7,230 bases of DNA, taken from positions 1 to 7,230 of the forward strand of contig JAIXRB010000161.1 in assembly GCA_027485405.1 (NCBI GenBank). Direction: 5' to 3'. The translations under genes were made by a program, and so were the position numbers. Under the pieces are notes generated by a model. That model worked only from the letters and a program-made list of their open reading frames with translations, ran no database searches and had not been told where the DNA came from. Of this stretch, positions 1-6,855 are shown piece by piece; within the stretch, counting starts at the first letter, position 1; every line of letters begins with the position of its first letter. The DNA is from Leptospiraceae bacterium (GTDB lineage: Bacteria; Spirochaetota; Leptospiria; Leptospirales; Leptospiraceae).

Positions 1-1029
1 AGGCATCCAAACTTCCAGATCGTATGTTTTAGAAGAATTGCCCGAAATGTCTCTACTACAGAGCAAAAGAACTCGGTAAGGCAGACCTAGAGTTTGCAAA
101 ATCGATTCCGCGTCCTTCAACATTTTTTCATGTTGAGCTTCAGAGTCTTCCGGGGCACAGAACTTGACCAATTCTACTTTTTGAAATTGATGCACCCGAA
201 CCAATCCTCTCGTGTCTTTTCCGTAGCTCCCTGCCTCTCTTCGAAAGCAAGAGGTATGAGCACAGACTGAAATTGGTAGGTTCTTTTCGGGAATGATTTC
301 ATCTCGATAAAGGTTAGTTAGAGGAACTTCGGCAGTGGGGATTAAATTGAGCCCGTCTTTCTCTAAACGATAAAAATCTTCAGCAAATTTTGGCAACTGT
401 CCCGTTGCCGTCATAGACTCATCGTTTACTAAAACGGGAACCCACATTTCCTTATAATCGTTTTGATTGGAATGAATGTCCAGCATCAGGTTTGACAAGG
501 CACGCTCGAGTTTTGCACCGAGTCCCGCATAGGTATAAAATCTAGCACCCGATAACTTTACCCCTCTTTCGAAATCGAATATTCCTTGCGCCTCTCCAAT
601 TTCAAAATGAGTTTTTGGGGTAAATGAAAAACTAGGCTTAGTTCCCCAAGTTTTTACTTCTACATTGTCTACTTCAGAAAGACCAATGGGAACTGCAGGA
701 TCTAAAAGATTTGGAAAACTCAGGTTCAATTCATGAAGGGCCAACTCTTCCTGCTCAAGGGCTTCTTCGATTTTCTTAATCTCGTCTCCTACCTGTTTTA
801 CGGAAGCTGAAATCTCCGTAACATCCTTCCCTTGTCCTTTCAAAATTCCAATTTCTTTGCTGACTGAATTTCTTTTTTGACGCAAGGATTCAGCTTGGTT
901 TCTAAGATCTCTTTGTTTGTCAGAGATTGATTTTAATTTCTCTTCAATACCAGGAATCTTCATTCCTCTCTTCTCTAAGGTCTCGGTCAACAGTGCTGGT
1001 TCTTGTAAAATTCGGTTGATATCAAGCAT
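1..1029 (-). CDS. serS: Serine--tRNA ligase, N-terminal 343 residues (3' end beyond window)
   Basis: Seryl-tRNA synthetase charges tRNA-Ser (and tRNA-Sec where present) with serine in the cytoplasm. The reading frame is open from an ATG at 1029 to the left edge, giving 343 of the roughly 415-425 residues usual for the family, so the C-terminus is cut off by the window and not by mutation. Residues about 25-103 are rich in Glu, Lys and Gln and form the expected tRNA-binding antiparallel coiled coil. The class II catalytic core follows: the serine-binding TxE loop in PTAEVP (231-236), motif 2 starting FRREAGSYGKDTRG (262-275), and YDLEVWMP at the cut edge, which precedes motif 3. The start is supported by a purine-rich Shine-Dalgarno AAGGAAAG (1039-1046) nine bases upstream. 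The start codon lies inside the end of tatD (8-base overlap), so the two are probably cotranscribed and translationally coupled. Identification is secure. Confidence 0.97.
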   Translation of the reverse strand, partial: MLDINRILQEPALLTETLEKRGMKIPGIEEKLKSISDKQRDLRNQAESLRQKRNSVSKEIGILKGQGKDVTEISASVKQVGDEIKKIEEALEQEELALHELNLSFPNLLDPAVPIGLSEVDNVEVKTWGTKPSFSFTPKTHFEIGEAQGIFDFERGVKLSGARFYTYAGLGAKLERALSNLMLDIHSNQNDYKEMWVPVLVNDESMTATGQLPKFAEDFYRLEKDGLNLIPTAEVPLTNLYRDEIIPEKNLPISVCAHTSCFRREAGSYGKDTRGLVRVHQFQKVELVKFCAPEDSEAQHEKMLKDAESILQTLGLPYRVLLLCSRDISGNSSKTYDLEVWMP

Positions 1030-1828
1030 GGTGGTAAGCTTTCCTTTGTAAAAATTTTTCTGAATTCAAAAGAACTTGTTCTTGGACTTTGGTGTTAGGT
1101 TCTTTTCGAAGGGAGTAGAGTTTTTCTAAAACATATTGCACATAGGCGGGTTCGTTTCTCTTCCCTCTGTGAGGTGGAGGAGCTAGGAATGGTGCATCGG
1201 TCTCAACCAAAATTGATTCTAAAGGTAGGTCTCTCGCCGCTTCTTGGATGGCAGTTGCGTTTTTGAAAACCAGAATTCCAGAAAAGGAAATGTAATAGCC
1301 CAGTTCTACGAACTTTTTAGCTTTTTCAGAATCATATGTGAAGCAATGGATGACACCGAATGCCTTGGGGTGCTCTTTCAGAACTTCAAAAGTGTCCTCA
1401 AATCCATCTCTGGAATGAATGACCACGGGCAATTGATGCTCTTCTGAAAAACTTAGAAACTTTGAGAAAGTCTCTCTTTGGTAGTTTCGCGAATCGGCAG
1501 TATGGTAGAGATCTATCCCGATTTCCCCGATAGCGACAAATCTAGGATCTGCCAAATGCTCCGTGGCAAATTGTAGGATTTCCTCGGCTTTGGGAAATTC
1601 GTGAGTTTCCGTTGGATGGCATCCGATCGAGTAATTCACTTCGATTCCTTCAACTGGATTCTGTTTGCTTATGCTTTGGGCTCGCCTGGAACTTTCCAAA
1701 TCAATACCAATTTGGAGCAATTTAGAGACTCCTGCCGCTTTAGCGTTCTGAAGAGCCAATTCGACTGGTAAACCTTCGGATTCTATGATATCTAAATGGC
1801 AATGTGTGTCGATGATAGGAATAGGCAT
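1022..1828 (-). CDS. tatD: TatD family metal-dependent hydrolase (DNase)
   Basis: This is a TatD-type amidohydrolase-fold protein of 268 aa, the usual family length. Members are cytoplasmic metal-dependent 3'-5' exonucleases/DNases linked to DNA repair and quality control. Visible motifs are the metal-binding DTHCHLD (7-13, H9 and H11), GEIGID (101-106, bridging Glu102), PVVIHSRD (H138), VIHCF (H161) and VETDAPFL (Asp211), so all expected metal ligands are present. The frame stays open upstream to 1948, but those extra 40 residues overlap the divergent M23 gene and come before the canonical N-terminus, which begins a few residues ahead of DTHCH. I therefore chose the ATG at 1828, although no strong Shine-Dalgarno is seen there. 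The gene runs 8 bases into serS. Substrate specificity cannot be read from sequence; a YcfH/YabD-like member is equally possible. Confidence 0.93.
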   Translation of the reverse strand: MPIPIIDTHCHLDIIESEGLPVELALQNAKAAGVSKLLQIGIDLESSRRAQSISKQNPVEGIEVNYSIGCHPTETHEFPKAEEILQFATEHLADPRFVAIGEIGIDLYHTADSRNYQRETFSKFLSFSEEHQLPVVIHSRDGFEDTFEVLKEHPKAFGVIHCFTYDSEKAKKFVELGYYISFSGILVFKNATAIQEAARDLPLESILVETDAPFLAPPPHRGKRNEPAYVQYVLEKLYSLRKEPNTKVQEQVLLNSEKFLQRKAYHHA

Positions 1829-1862
1829 TAGGAACAGGTTCTTTAATTTCAGTTGACTGAAA

Positions 1863-2894
1863 ATGAAAATTCCAGGTAAAGTCAGGCAAGGTCGCGGATT
1901 GAATCTAAGTAGCACATTTTCCTCGGTTTGGCAGGAAATTCGAAGCACAACCCAAGCGGCGAAGCGGAATTTTAACCAAAAACTTCAAAACCTCAATCGA
2001 AAGGGAAGAGAAAGACTTACTATCATGGTCATTCCCCATTCGGAACGGAAATCCATTCACTTTGTCATTTCTTACAAAGCAATCAGCCTTTTTTTAGCTG
2101 GGATCGTTGTGCTTTTGCTCTTGAGTGCTGTCAATGTTTTGAACCACTCTGGCTCGGTTCACCAGCTTACCGAACTAAAATTAACAAACAAAGACTTCGT
2201 TCGACAATCTTCTAAAATGAGAGAAGAAGTTAACTCTCTTCACGATACAATTCAGTACTACTATCAAAAAATTGCGAACCTCTATATCAAACTAGGTGGA
2301 GATCCCGCAAAGGTTTCCAAAGGAATTGGGGGCTCAGACAGCCGAAATCTATTCGTTGCTTTTCAGGGAACTCCCCAAACAGACATTACTGCGGAATCCT
2401 TTCGAATCAAGGAAGACATCCATAACCTAAAAATCTCTTCTGAGTTATCTGACGAAATCGTCAAAATGATTAAAAAACGAAAGAGTATTATCAAAAACAC
2501 TCCTTCGATTTGGCCTACTAAGGGTTATGTTCTATTTCCGTATGGTCAGTATTTATCTCCGCTCACTGGAAAAGAAGAGTTTAATAAAGGTTTAGACATT
2601 GGAGCGTTTCCTGGTGCAGAGGTGATAGCAACGGCTCCTGGCTTGGTTTACGATGCTGGATTTTCTCCTTCTACGGGATATTATATCAAAGTTTCACACA
2701 AATTTGGTTGGAAGACAATTTATAGCAGTTTGGATAGAGTTCGTGTGAAGAAAAATGAACGAGTGTCCAAAGGCGATATCATAGGTTATGTGGGAAAAAC
2801 ACCTGAAAATCCTGTTTACCACCTGCACTATGAGGTACACGTTGGAACACAAGCTCTTGACCCATTCTCATTTTTAAATCAGATACAAGAATAA
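1863..2894 (+). CDS. Membrane-anchored M23/LytM-domain protein with degenerate active site, beside bactofilin
   Basis: A 343-residue bitopic envelope protein. Residues 1-70 are basic and probably cytoplasmic (RKGRERLTIMVIPHSE at 46-61). Residues 73-93 form one hydrophobic transmembrane helix, 100-140 look like a short periplasmic coiled coil, and 216-340 are a LytM/M23 domain. M23 enzymes are zinc endopeptidases that cut peptidoglycan cross-bridges. Here the first zinc-ligand His of the HxxxD motif is Asn (NKGLD, N241, D245 kept), and the YxHL histidine is Ser (YSSL, S289). The final HxH is intact (HLHYEV, H320 and H322), as is H279. An inactive, regulatory or wall-binding role, as in EnvC/NlpD-type degenerate LytM proteins, is therefore likely; this is inference. 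The stop codon shares one base with the bactofilin start (TAATG). The start is uncertain: ATG 1863 lacks a Shine-Dalgarno, while an in-frame TTG at 1899 has AAGG (1888-1891) seven bases before it. Confidence 0.85.
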   Translation: MKIPGKVRQGRGLNLSSTFSSVWQEIRSTTQAAKRNFNQKLQNLNRKGRERLTIMVIPHSERKSIHFVISYKAISLFLAGIVVLLLLSAVNVLNHSGSVHQLTELKLTNKDFVRQSSKMREEVNSLHDTIQYYYQKIANLYIKLGGDPAKVSKGIGGSDSRNLFVAFQGTPQTDITAESFRIKEDIHNLKISSELSDEIVKMIKKRKSIIKNTPSIWPTKGYVLFPYGQYLSPLTGKEEFNKGLDIGAFPGAEVIATAPGLVYDAGFSPSTGYYIKVSHKFGWKTIYSSLDRVRVKKNERVSKGDIIGYVGKTPENPVYHLHYEVHVGTQALDPFSFLNQIQE

Positions 2895-3250
2895 TGGCAA
2901 ACGAACAGGAAGAAGAATTTGTAGTCAACAGTGTGATCGGAGAAGGAGCCGAATTCATCGGTGAGTTTCGATTCCCTGGTTTGATTCGAATCGATGGACG
3001 ATTTCGAGGATTGATTGATACCCAAGGCAAAGTGCTGATCGGTAAAAGCGGAGTTGTTGATACAGACATTAAGGCAAGAATCGTTGTTGCCGGTGGCGAA
3101 GTGCAAGGAAACATCTATGCTTCTGAGAGAGTCACCCTGCTTTCGACATGTCGCTTAACTGGAGACATTGTAACTCCTAGGTTGATTGTGGAAGAGGGTG
3201 TGGTTTTTCACGGGAAGTGTACCATCAATCCGAACAAATCGAACCTATGA
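2894..3250 (+). CDS. Bactofilin (polymer-forming cytoskeletal protein)
   Basis: Bactofilins are small proteins that self-assemble without nucleotide into beta-helical filaments at the inner membrane and organise cell-wall enzymes; in several bacteria, including spirochaetes and Helicobacter, they affect cell curvature or helical shape. The 118-residue product has a short acidic N-terminal tail (1-12), then the characteristic right-handed beta-helix repeats rich in Gly, Val and Ile at six- to seven-residue spacing: VIGEGAEFIGEFRFPGLIRI, DGRFRGLIDT, GKVLIGKSGVV, AGGEVQGNIYA, CRLTGDIVT and EEGVVFHGKCTI (to about 111), and a short C-terminal tail. Its length is typical of minimal bactofilins. The ATG overlaps the M23 stop by one base and its TGA overlaps the next ATG by four, so it is the second gene of a tightly coupled cluster. 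CcmA-like would be the broad family name; which spirochaete paralogue this is cannot be told from sequence alone. Confidence 0.93.
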   Translation: MANEQEEEFVVNSVIGEGAEFIGEFRFPGLIRIDGRFRGLIDTQGKVLIGKSGVVDTDIKARIVVAGGEVQGNIYASERVTLLSTCRLTGDIVTPRLIVEEGVVFHGKCTINPNKSNL

Positions 3251-3729
3251 AGATCATTCCCAATCCTACTCCTTCCTCTAAAACACCGATTGTTAAAAAC
3301 GCTAAAAAAGACCAAACCAAGGCTTCTCCTTCTTTTCTAAACCCAGAAACAGAAGGTCCTACTTCCTTTCTAGATATTCTTGAATCAATCGTTCCTTCCA
3401 ACCAAGACTCTACTAAGCATTTAAATGAACTTTGGAGGGACCTTCCTGATCTAGAAAAGGCTCTTATCCAAAGCCAATCTAAAGAAAATTTAGAAAACTA
3501 TAAAAAGCATATCAAAGAAATCGCCGAACTGATATTAAAAGACAATTACAAAGTTCAACAAGCACCTAGACGAAATCGAACCGATGAGAAAGACCTTCGT
3601 TATGTTAAAATAATTGATGAAAAATTGCATATCTTAGCTAGCACTATGTTTTCTTCTACAAATTCTGCTTTTGCTTTACTCCGACAATTCGAAGATATAC
3701 GAGGTTTTTTAGTGGATCTAAAAGGCTAA
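3247..3729 (+). CDS. DUF327/YaaR-like protein of unknown function
   Basis: A 160-residue soluble protein with a Pro/Lys/Ser-rich, probably disordered N-terminus (1-38) and a mainly helical body (39-160). The C-terminal pattern VKIIDEKLHIL (120-130) followed by LLRQFEDIRGFLVDLKG (144-160) resembles the conserved end of the YaaR/DUF327 family (an ID-x-KL helix, then an I-x-G-LxxDL end). That assignment is from remembered family features, not a search. The family has no established biochemical role. I chose ATG 3247 because it forms an ATGA overlap with the bactofilin stop. An in-frame GTG at 3217 would add ten residues but lies deep inside the bactofilin gene. The stop overlaps the ABC exporter ATG by one base (TAATG). 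Its position between bactofilin and exporter suggests an envelope-related partner role, which is inference. Confidence 0.8.
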   Translation: MKIIPNPTPSSKTPIVKNAKKDQTKASPSFLNPETEGPTSFLDILESIVPSNQDSTKHLNELWRDLPDLEKALIQSQSKENLENYKKHIKEIAELILKDNYKVQQAPRRNRTDEKDLRYVKIIDEKLHILASTMFSSTNSAFALLRQFEDIRGFLVDLKG

Positions 3730-5495
3730 TGCGCGATCTACAAAGACCTACAAGTAAAAACTTTTCCGTTCTCTGGGAAACATTTCGTTTCTTAAAGCCA
3801 TACAAATTTCAATTAACGATTTCCAGTTTGGCTCTGCTTCTGACAGCGGGATTTACTTTGAGTCTGGGACAGGGTTTGAGGATTCTTCTAGACAAAGGTT
3901 TTGCCGCCCGATCTAAAGAAGAACTTACCTATGCTTTAGCCATTATTGTATTTCTAGGTTTCTTTATGTCGATTGGAACTTTCTTTCGACATTACTATGT
4001 ATCTTGGATAGGCGAAAGAGTTTCATCCGATATGAGAAATGCTGTGTTTTCTCATGTAATCTCTTTGCATCCGCATTTCTTTGAGATTAACACGCCAGGC
4101 GAAATTCAATCTCGAATCACAACTGACACATCACTCATTCAAAATGTGATTGGTTCATCGGCTTCTATTGCTCTTCGAAACCTACTTATGTTCATAGGTG
4201 GAGTGATCTTTCTTCTATTTACCAACTTTAAACTAACTTTTATAGTTATTTGTTCAGTCCCGCTCGTATTGTTTCCTATTTTCTTCTTTGGAAAGCGAGT
4301 TAGGAATCTAAGTCGGGACAGCCAAGATAAAATTGCAAGCGTTGGATCTTTTGTAAGTGAAGCATTGTTAAACATTAAGATTTTGCAGAGCTTTCACCAA
4401 GAAAAAGCATCAGAAACGCTGTTTGCTTCTCACGTTGAAAAAGCATTTGATGTGGCTGTCCACAGAATCAAGCAAAGAGCATTCCTAATCGCGACAGTCA
4501 TTCTCATGATATTGGCCGGCATAAGCTTTATGCTTTGGATTGGCGGAATAGATGTCCTTGAAGGAAGAATCACGGGAGGGGAACTCATTGCCTTTGCATT
4601 CTATGCGATTATGGTTTCTAGTGCAGTGGGCGCAATCAGTGAAGTCATAGGGGATTTGCAAAGAGCGGCAGGAGCAACTGAAAGGTTAGTTGAGCTCTTG
4701 ACTTCGGAATCCATCATCAAAGATCCAATCCATCCATTACAGATGCCTGAAAGACCGAAGGGTGAATTGATATTAAAAAATGTTTCGTTTCATTATCCTT
4801 CTAGACCCGATCAGTCCGCCTTGAGTGATGTATCCATTCACATAATTCCAGGTAAGACGACTGCGGTAGTTGGTCCGTCAGGAGCTGGCAAAAGCACCCT
4901 TTTTGAATTGATTTTGAGGTTTTACGATCCTGAATCAGGAGAGATCTACTTTGATGGAAACCTAATCACTTCATTGAGGTTAGAAGATTTGAGAAAGAAC
5001 ATAGGATATGTTCCCCAAGCTCCCACTCTCTTCTCTGGTACTTTGAGGGAAAACATTCTGTTTGGAAACCCCAAGGCTAGCAAAGAAAAATTGGATTTGG
5101 CGATAGAACAGTCCTATGTTTCTGAATTTATAGATCAACTTCCTCAAGGGTTGGATACAGACTTAGGTCACTTGGGTATACGGCTTTCTGGGGGACAAAA
5201 GCAAAGAATATCGATTGCAAGGGCTATAGTAAAAGATCCGTCACTATTGCTTTTGGATGAGGCTACTTCTGCTTTAGATTCAGAATCAGAAAGAATGGTG
5301 CAAACGGCACTCGAACAAGTGATGAAAAACAGAACAACTATCATTATTGCGCATAGACTTTCCACAATAGTCCGATCAGATCAAATTGTGGTGATGGATG
5401 GTGGCAAAGTTCTGCAAGTGGGAACGCATGACGAATTATTGAAGTCTTCTCAATTGTATGCGAACTTAGCAAGCTTATCGAAAGTGAATCGATAA
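3729..5495 (+). CDS. MsbA-type ABC exporter half-transporter (fused membrane and ATPase domains)
   Basis: A 588-residue type I ABC exporter, the usual length for a half-transporter that works as a homodimer or heterodimer in the inner membrane. Residues about 20-310 form the six-helix transmembrane domain (hydrophobic stretches near 28-48, 67-88, 148-164, 168-187, 251-272 and 283-305). Residues 345-588 form the nucleotide-binding domain, with every ATPase motif intact: A-loop Tyr356, Walker A GPSGAGKST (382-390), Q-loop Gln430, signature LSGGQ (486-490), Walker B LLLLDE (506-511, catalytic Glu511), D-loop SALD (514-517) and H-loop His542. It is therefore expected to be active. MsbA-like lipid flippase, multidrug exporter and other substrates share this architecture, so no substrate is assigned. 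It is the last gene of the plus-strand cluster, overlapping the DUF327 stop by one base. The nearest upstream AAGG sits only three bases from the ATG, so its translation probably depends on coupling. Confidence 0.95.
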   Translation: MRDLQRPTSKNFSVLWETFRFLKPYKFQLTISSLALLLTAGFTLSLGQGLRILLDKGFAARSKEELTYALAIIVFLGFFMSIGTFFRHYYVSWIGERVSSDMRNAVFSHVISLHPHFFEINTPGEIQSRITTDTSLIQNVIGSSASIALRNLLMFIGGVIFLLFTNFKLTFIVICSVPLVLFPIFFFGKRVRNLSRDSQDKIASVGSFVSEALLNIKILQSFHQEKASETLFASHVEKAFDVAVHRIKQRAFLIATVILMILAGISFMLWIGGIDVLEGRITGGELIAFAFYAIMVSSAVGAISEVIGDLQRAAGATERLVELLTSESIIKDPIHPLQMPERPKGELILKNVSFHYPSRPDQSALSDVSIHIIPGKTTAVVGPSGAGKSTLFELILRFYDPESGEIYFDGNLITSLRLEDLRKNIGYVPQAPTLFSGTLRENILFGNPKASKEKLDLAIEQSYVSEFIDQLPQGLDTDLGHLGIRLSGGQKQRISIARAIVKDPSLLLLDEATSALDSESERMVQTALEQVMKNRTTIIIAHRLSTIVRSDQIVVMDGGKVLQVGTHDELLKSSQLYANLASLSKVNR

Positions 5496-5502
5496 TCGAT
5501 AA
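5475..5502. repeat. Short inverted and tandem heptamer at convergent gene junction
   Basis: TTATCGA (5475-5481) is followed after seven bases by its inverse TCGATAA (5489-5495), which is then repeated in tandem (5496-5502). The structure spans the end of the ABC exporter gene, including its stop codon, and the 8-base gap before the converging repair gene. A 7-base-pair, AT-rich stem without a following T-run makes a weak terminator at best, and chance is a real alternative. Confidence 0.3.
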
Positions 5503-5503
5503 C

Positions 5504-6247
5504 TTAGTCGACGGTGATCTTTCTCGTCGCTCTTTTGATGATCCATTGAGTGTTTTTATTCTTGGATTTACTCCATTTTTTAATTAAAGCAACGGCCGCA
5601 GATTTGTTTACCTTTAACCAATCCGTTAGATGATTTGCCACAGATTTTTTAACAAACATAATTTCATCTTCTTTGAGAATTTCTAAGATTTCAAATACTA
5701 CTTTAGGCTTGTCATTGTATAGATCTAATTTGGTGGCCCAAGGAAGTTTGGGTCGCAAGCCCTCACTTGCTAGTCTTCTCAAGTGAAAGTTTTCAGACTT
5801 TGCCCAGGTGGTCATCCTTTGGAGTGATTTTTCAGGATACCTTCTAATAAAAGTTCTGATTGCGTATTCACCAGTATTTCTTTTGGTTATTTCTTCAATG
5901 GCATACATTGAAATTTCAAAGTGTTCGATTCCGTAAATTTCAATGAATTTACCAATAGGCATAATCCAATAAAACTCTTTGAACATACCTGTTTCACTTT
6001 GGTTTTCACCACCTAGAATAGAGATAAGAATAGCCGAAGACTCTTTAAAAGAACTAGGTAGAAATTTCGATAGCAGTTTTGCGTGCAGTTCTATTCTTTG
6101 CGTATAACTTAGAGTATCACAATTGTTCTTGATAGAGGCGATGTATTCTTTCTTGTTGAATTCTTTATAAACAGTAAGAATTTTATCGGACAACAATTTA
6201 GCTAAATTTGCTCCGAAATATTGTGTTATTCCTTTGTCAGCTTCCAG
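5504..6247 (-). CDS. DNA alkylation repair protein (AlkC/AlkD-type HEAT-like fold), probable CTG start
   Basis: A basic, all-helical protein resembling the DNA-alkylation-repair glycosylase superfamily, whose members excise N3- and N7-alkylated bases using stacked HEAT-like repeats. The clearest signature is RRLASEGLRPKLPW at 157-170 (counting from the CTG start), followed by the helix VKKSVANHLTDWL (199-211) and the C-terminal NTQWIIKRATRKI (232-244). This pattern fits the AlkC-like branch best; no catalytic residue was verified. Start choice: the first standard-type start in the open frame is TTG 6196, which has no Shine-Dalgarno at proper distance and would cut off LAK and the preceding ITQYFGAN, which look like the family's N-terminal helix. 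A CTG at 6247 has a strong AAGGAG (6256-6261) eight bases upstream, and an in-frame TAA lies just above it at 6251-6253. The CTG start gives 247 aa. The gene converges on the ABC exporter with an 8-base gap, and its orientation matches the two genes to its right. Confidence 0.82.
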   Translation of the reverse strand: MEADKGITQYFGANLAKLLSDKILTVYKEFNKKEYIASIKNNCDTLSYTQRIELHAKLLSKFLPSSFKESSAILISILGGENQSETGMFKEFYWIMPIGKFIEIYGIEHFEISMYAIEEITKRNTGEYAIRTFIRRYPEKSLQRMTTWAKSENFHLRRLASEGLRPKLPWATKLDLYNDKPKVVFEILEILKEDEIMFVKKSVANHLTDWLKVNKSAAVALIKKWSKSKNKNTQWIIKRATRKITVD

Positions 6248-6255
6248 TTTTTAGG

Positions 6256-6261
6256 CTCCTT
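6256..6261 (-). promoter_or_regulatory. Ribosome binding site pointing to a CTG start
   Basis: On the minus strand this reads AAGGAG, a strong anti-SD match. Eight bases downstream lies CTG (6245-6247), the first codon of the alkylation repair frame after an in-frame stop. No ATG, GTG or TTG lies at a suitable distance, so this site decides the start call. The surrounding 84-base gap to the membrane-protein stop (6248-6331) is AT-rich. It contains a weak promoter-like pair, TTGATT (6307-6312) and CTTAAT (6284-6289), 17 bases apart, which I do not annotate separately. Confidence 0.7.
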
Positions 6262-6331
6262 GGGATTTAAAATTTTGGCTGTAATTAAGTTTTTTATATA
6301 AAACAAAATCAAAGCCGCATTCTAGATACAT

Positions 6332-6769
6332 TCATTTTTCTTGATTCTTCTCCTGATTATGAGGAAACCACAAAGGTCCTACTGCCAATAGCAAAACAAA
6401 TACATTGATAATGGCATTTGAAGTATTTCCTGATGCAATAGATCCTGCACTATCTAAAAAAAACCAAGCCAGAATTCCGTACAAAACAGATTTTCTCACT
6501 TCCTCAGGAGCCTTATCATATACAAAAACTGAGAGAAACCAGATCATAATTCCCCAACCAAAAAGGAATCCTCCAGTCAAAGCGGACAAGAATCTTGTGT
6601 CAGGAGATTCAAATGTGGTGAATCCATCTATTGGCCAGCTCAGCAGATCTAATGTTAGTCTAGCTGGTTCAAGAGTTTCTTTCATGGTTCCTAAAAAGAA
6701 TATAGGTCCAAAGGAACCTATTACAAAGGCAGTTATTTTTAAATAGAATTTGTGAAATTGCTTGGTCAT
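6332..6769 (-). CDS. Small integral membrane protein of unknown function (four predicted helices)
   Basis: I do not recognise a named family. The 145-residue product has four hydrophobic segments at about 11-29, 62-84, 93-112 and 118-136, and a hydrophilic Lys/Glu/Gln/Asn-rich C-terminal tail (138-145). Between helices 1 and 2 is a loop with LDLLSWPIDG and ESPDTRFLSALTGGFLFGWG (54-73). Its Gly- and Trp-rich character and the conserved-looking DTRFLSALTGG stretch suggest a real, structured family. The frame opens at an ATG at 6802, but the ATG at 6769 has a near-ideal AGGAG (6777-6781) seven bases upstream and starts just ahead of the first helix, so I start there. It lies downstream of and in the same direction as the TetR-like gene, with a perfect palindrome between them, so regulation by that protein is plausible. 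Inner-membrane location is inferred from hydrophobicity; no function is assigned. Confidence 0.8.
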   Translation of the reverse strand: MTKQFHKFYLKITAFVIGSFGPIFFLGTMKETLEPARLTLDLLSWPIDGFTTFESPDTRFLSALTGGFLFGWGIMIWFLSVFVYDKAPEEVRKSVLYGILAWFFLDSAGSIASGNTSNAIINVFVLLLAVGPLWFPHNQEKNQEK

Positions 6770-6776
6770 TAGTAGT

Positions 6777-6781
6777 CTCCT
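6777..6781 (-). promoter_or_regulatory. Ribosome binding site of the four-helix membrane protein
   Basis: AGGAG on the minus strand, seven bases before the ATG at 6769. It selects that start over the upstream in-frame ATG at 6802, which has no comparable site. Confidence 0.75.
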
Positions 6782-6855
6782 AAAGAATTGATATTCATTC
6801 AATCAAGGTTTGGATATTAGGATTTCAAACTGAATAGGCTTATTTTACTAAAAAC

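Noticed and set aside
1829..1948. Forty-residue N-terminal extension of TatD
   Set aside because: It overlaps the divergent M23-like gene, lacks family character, and the standard TatD N-terminus begins just before DTHCH at the ATG at 1828.
2779..3114. Minus-strand open frames opposite the bactofilin gene
   Set aside because: Their low-complexity Ser/Pro/Thr-rich or Asn/Ser-rich products are the typical antisense shadow of a beta-helix gene.
3217..3246. GTG start for the DUF327-like protein
   Set aside because: It lies 34 bases inside the bactofilin gene without a properly spaced Shine-Dalgarno; the ATGA overlap at 3247 is the more usual arrangement.
4139..4375. Minus-strand open frames within the ABC exporter (also 5168-5365) and a plus-strand frame within tatD (1244-1447)
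   Set aside because: All are embedded in well-identified genes and show no start signals or recognisable protein features.
6405..6746. Plus-strand open frame of 113 codons opposite the membrane protein
   Set aside because: It has no family resemblance or ribosome site and is fully antisense to a frame with clear membrane helices and a good ribosome site.
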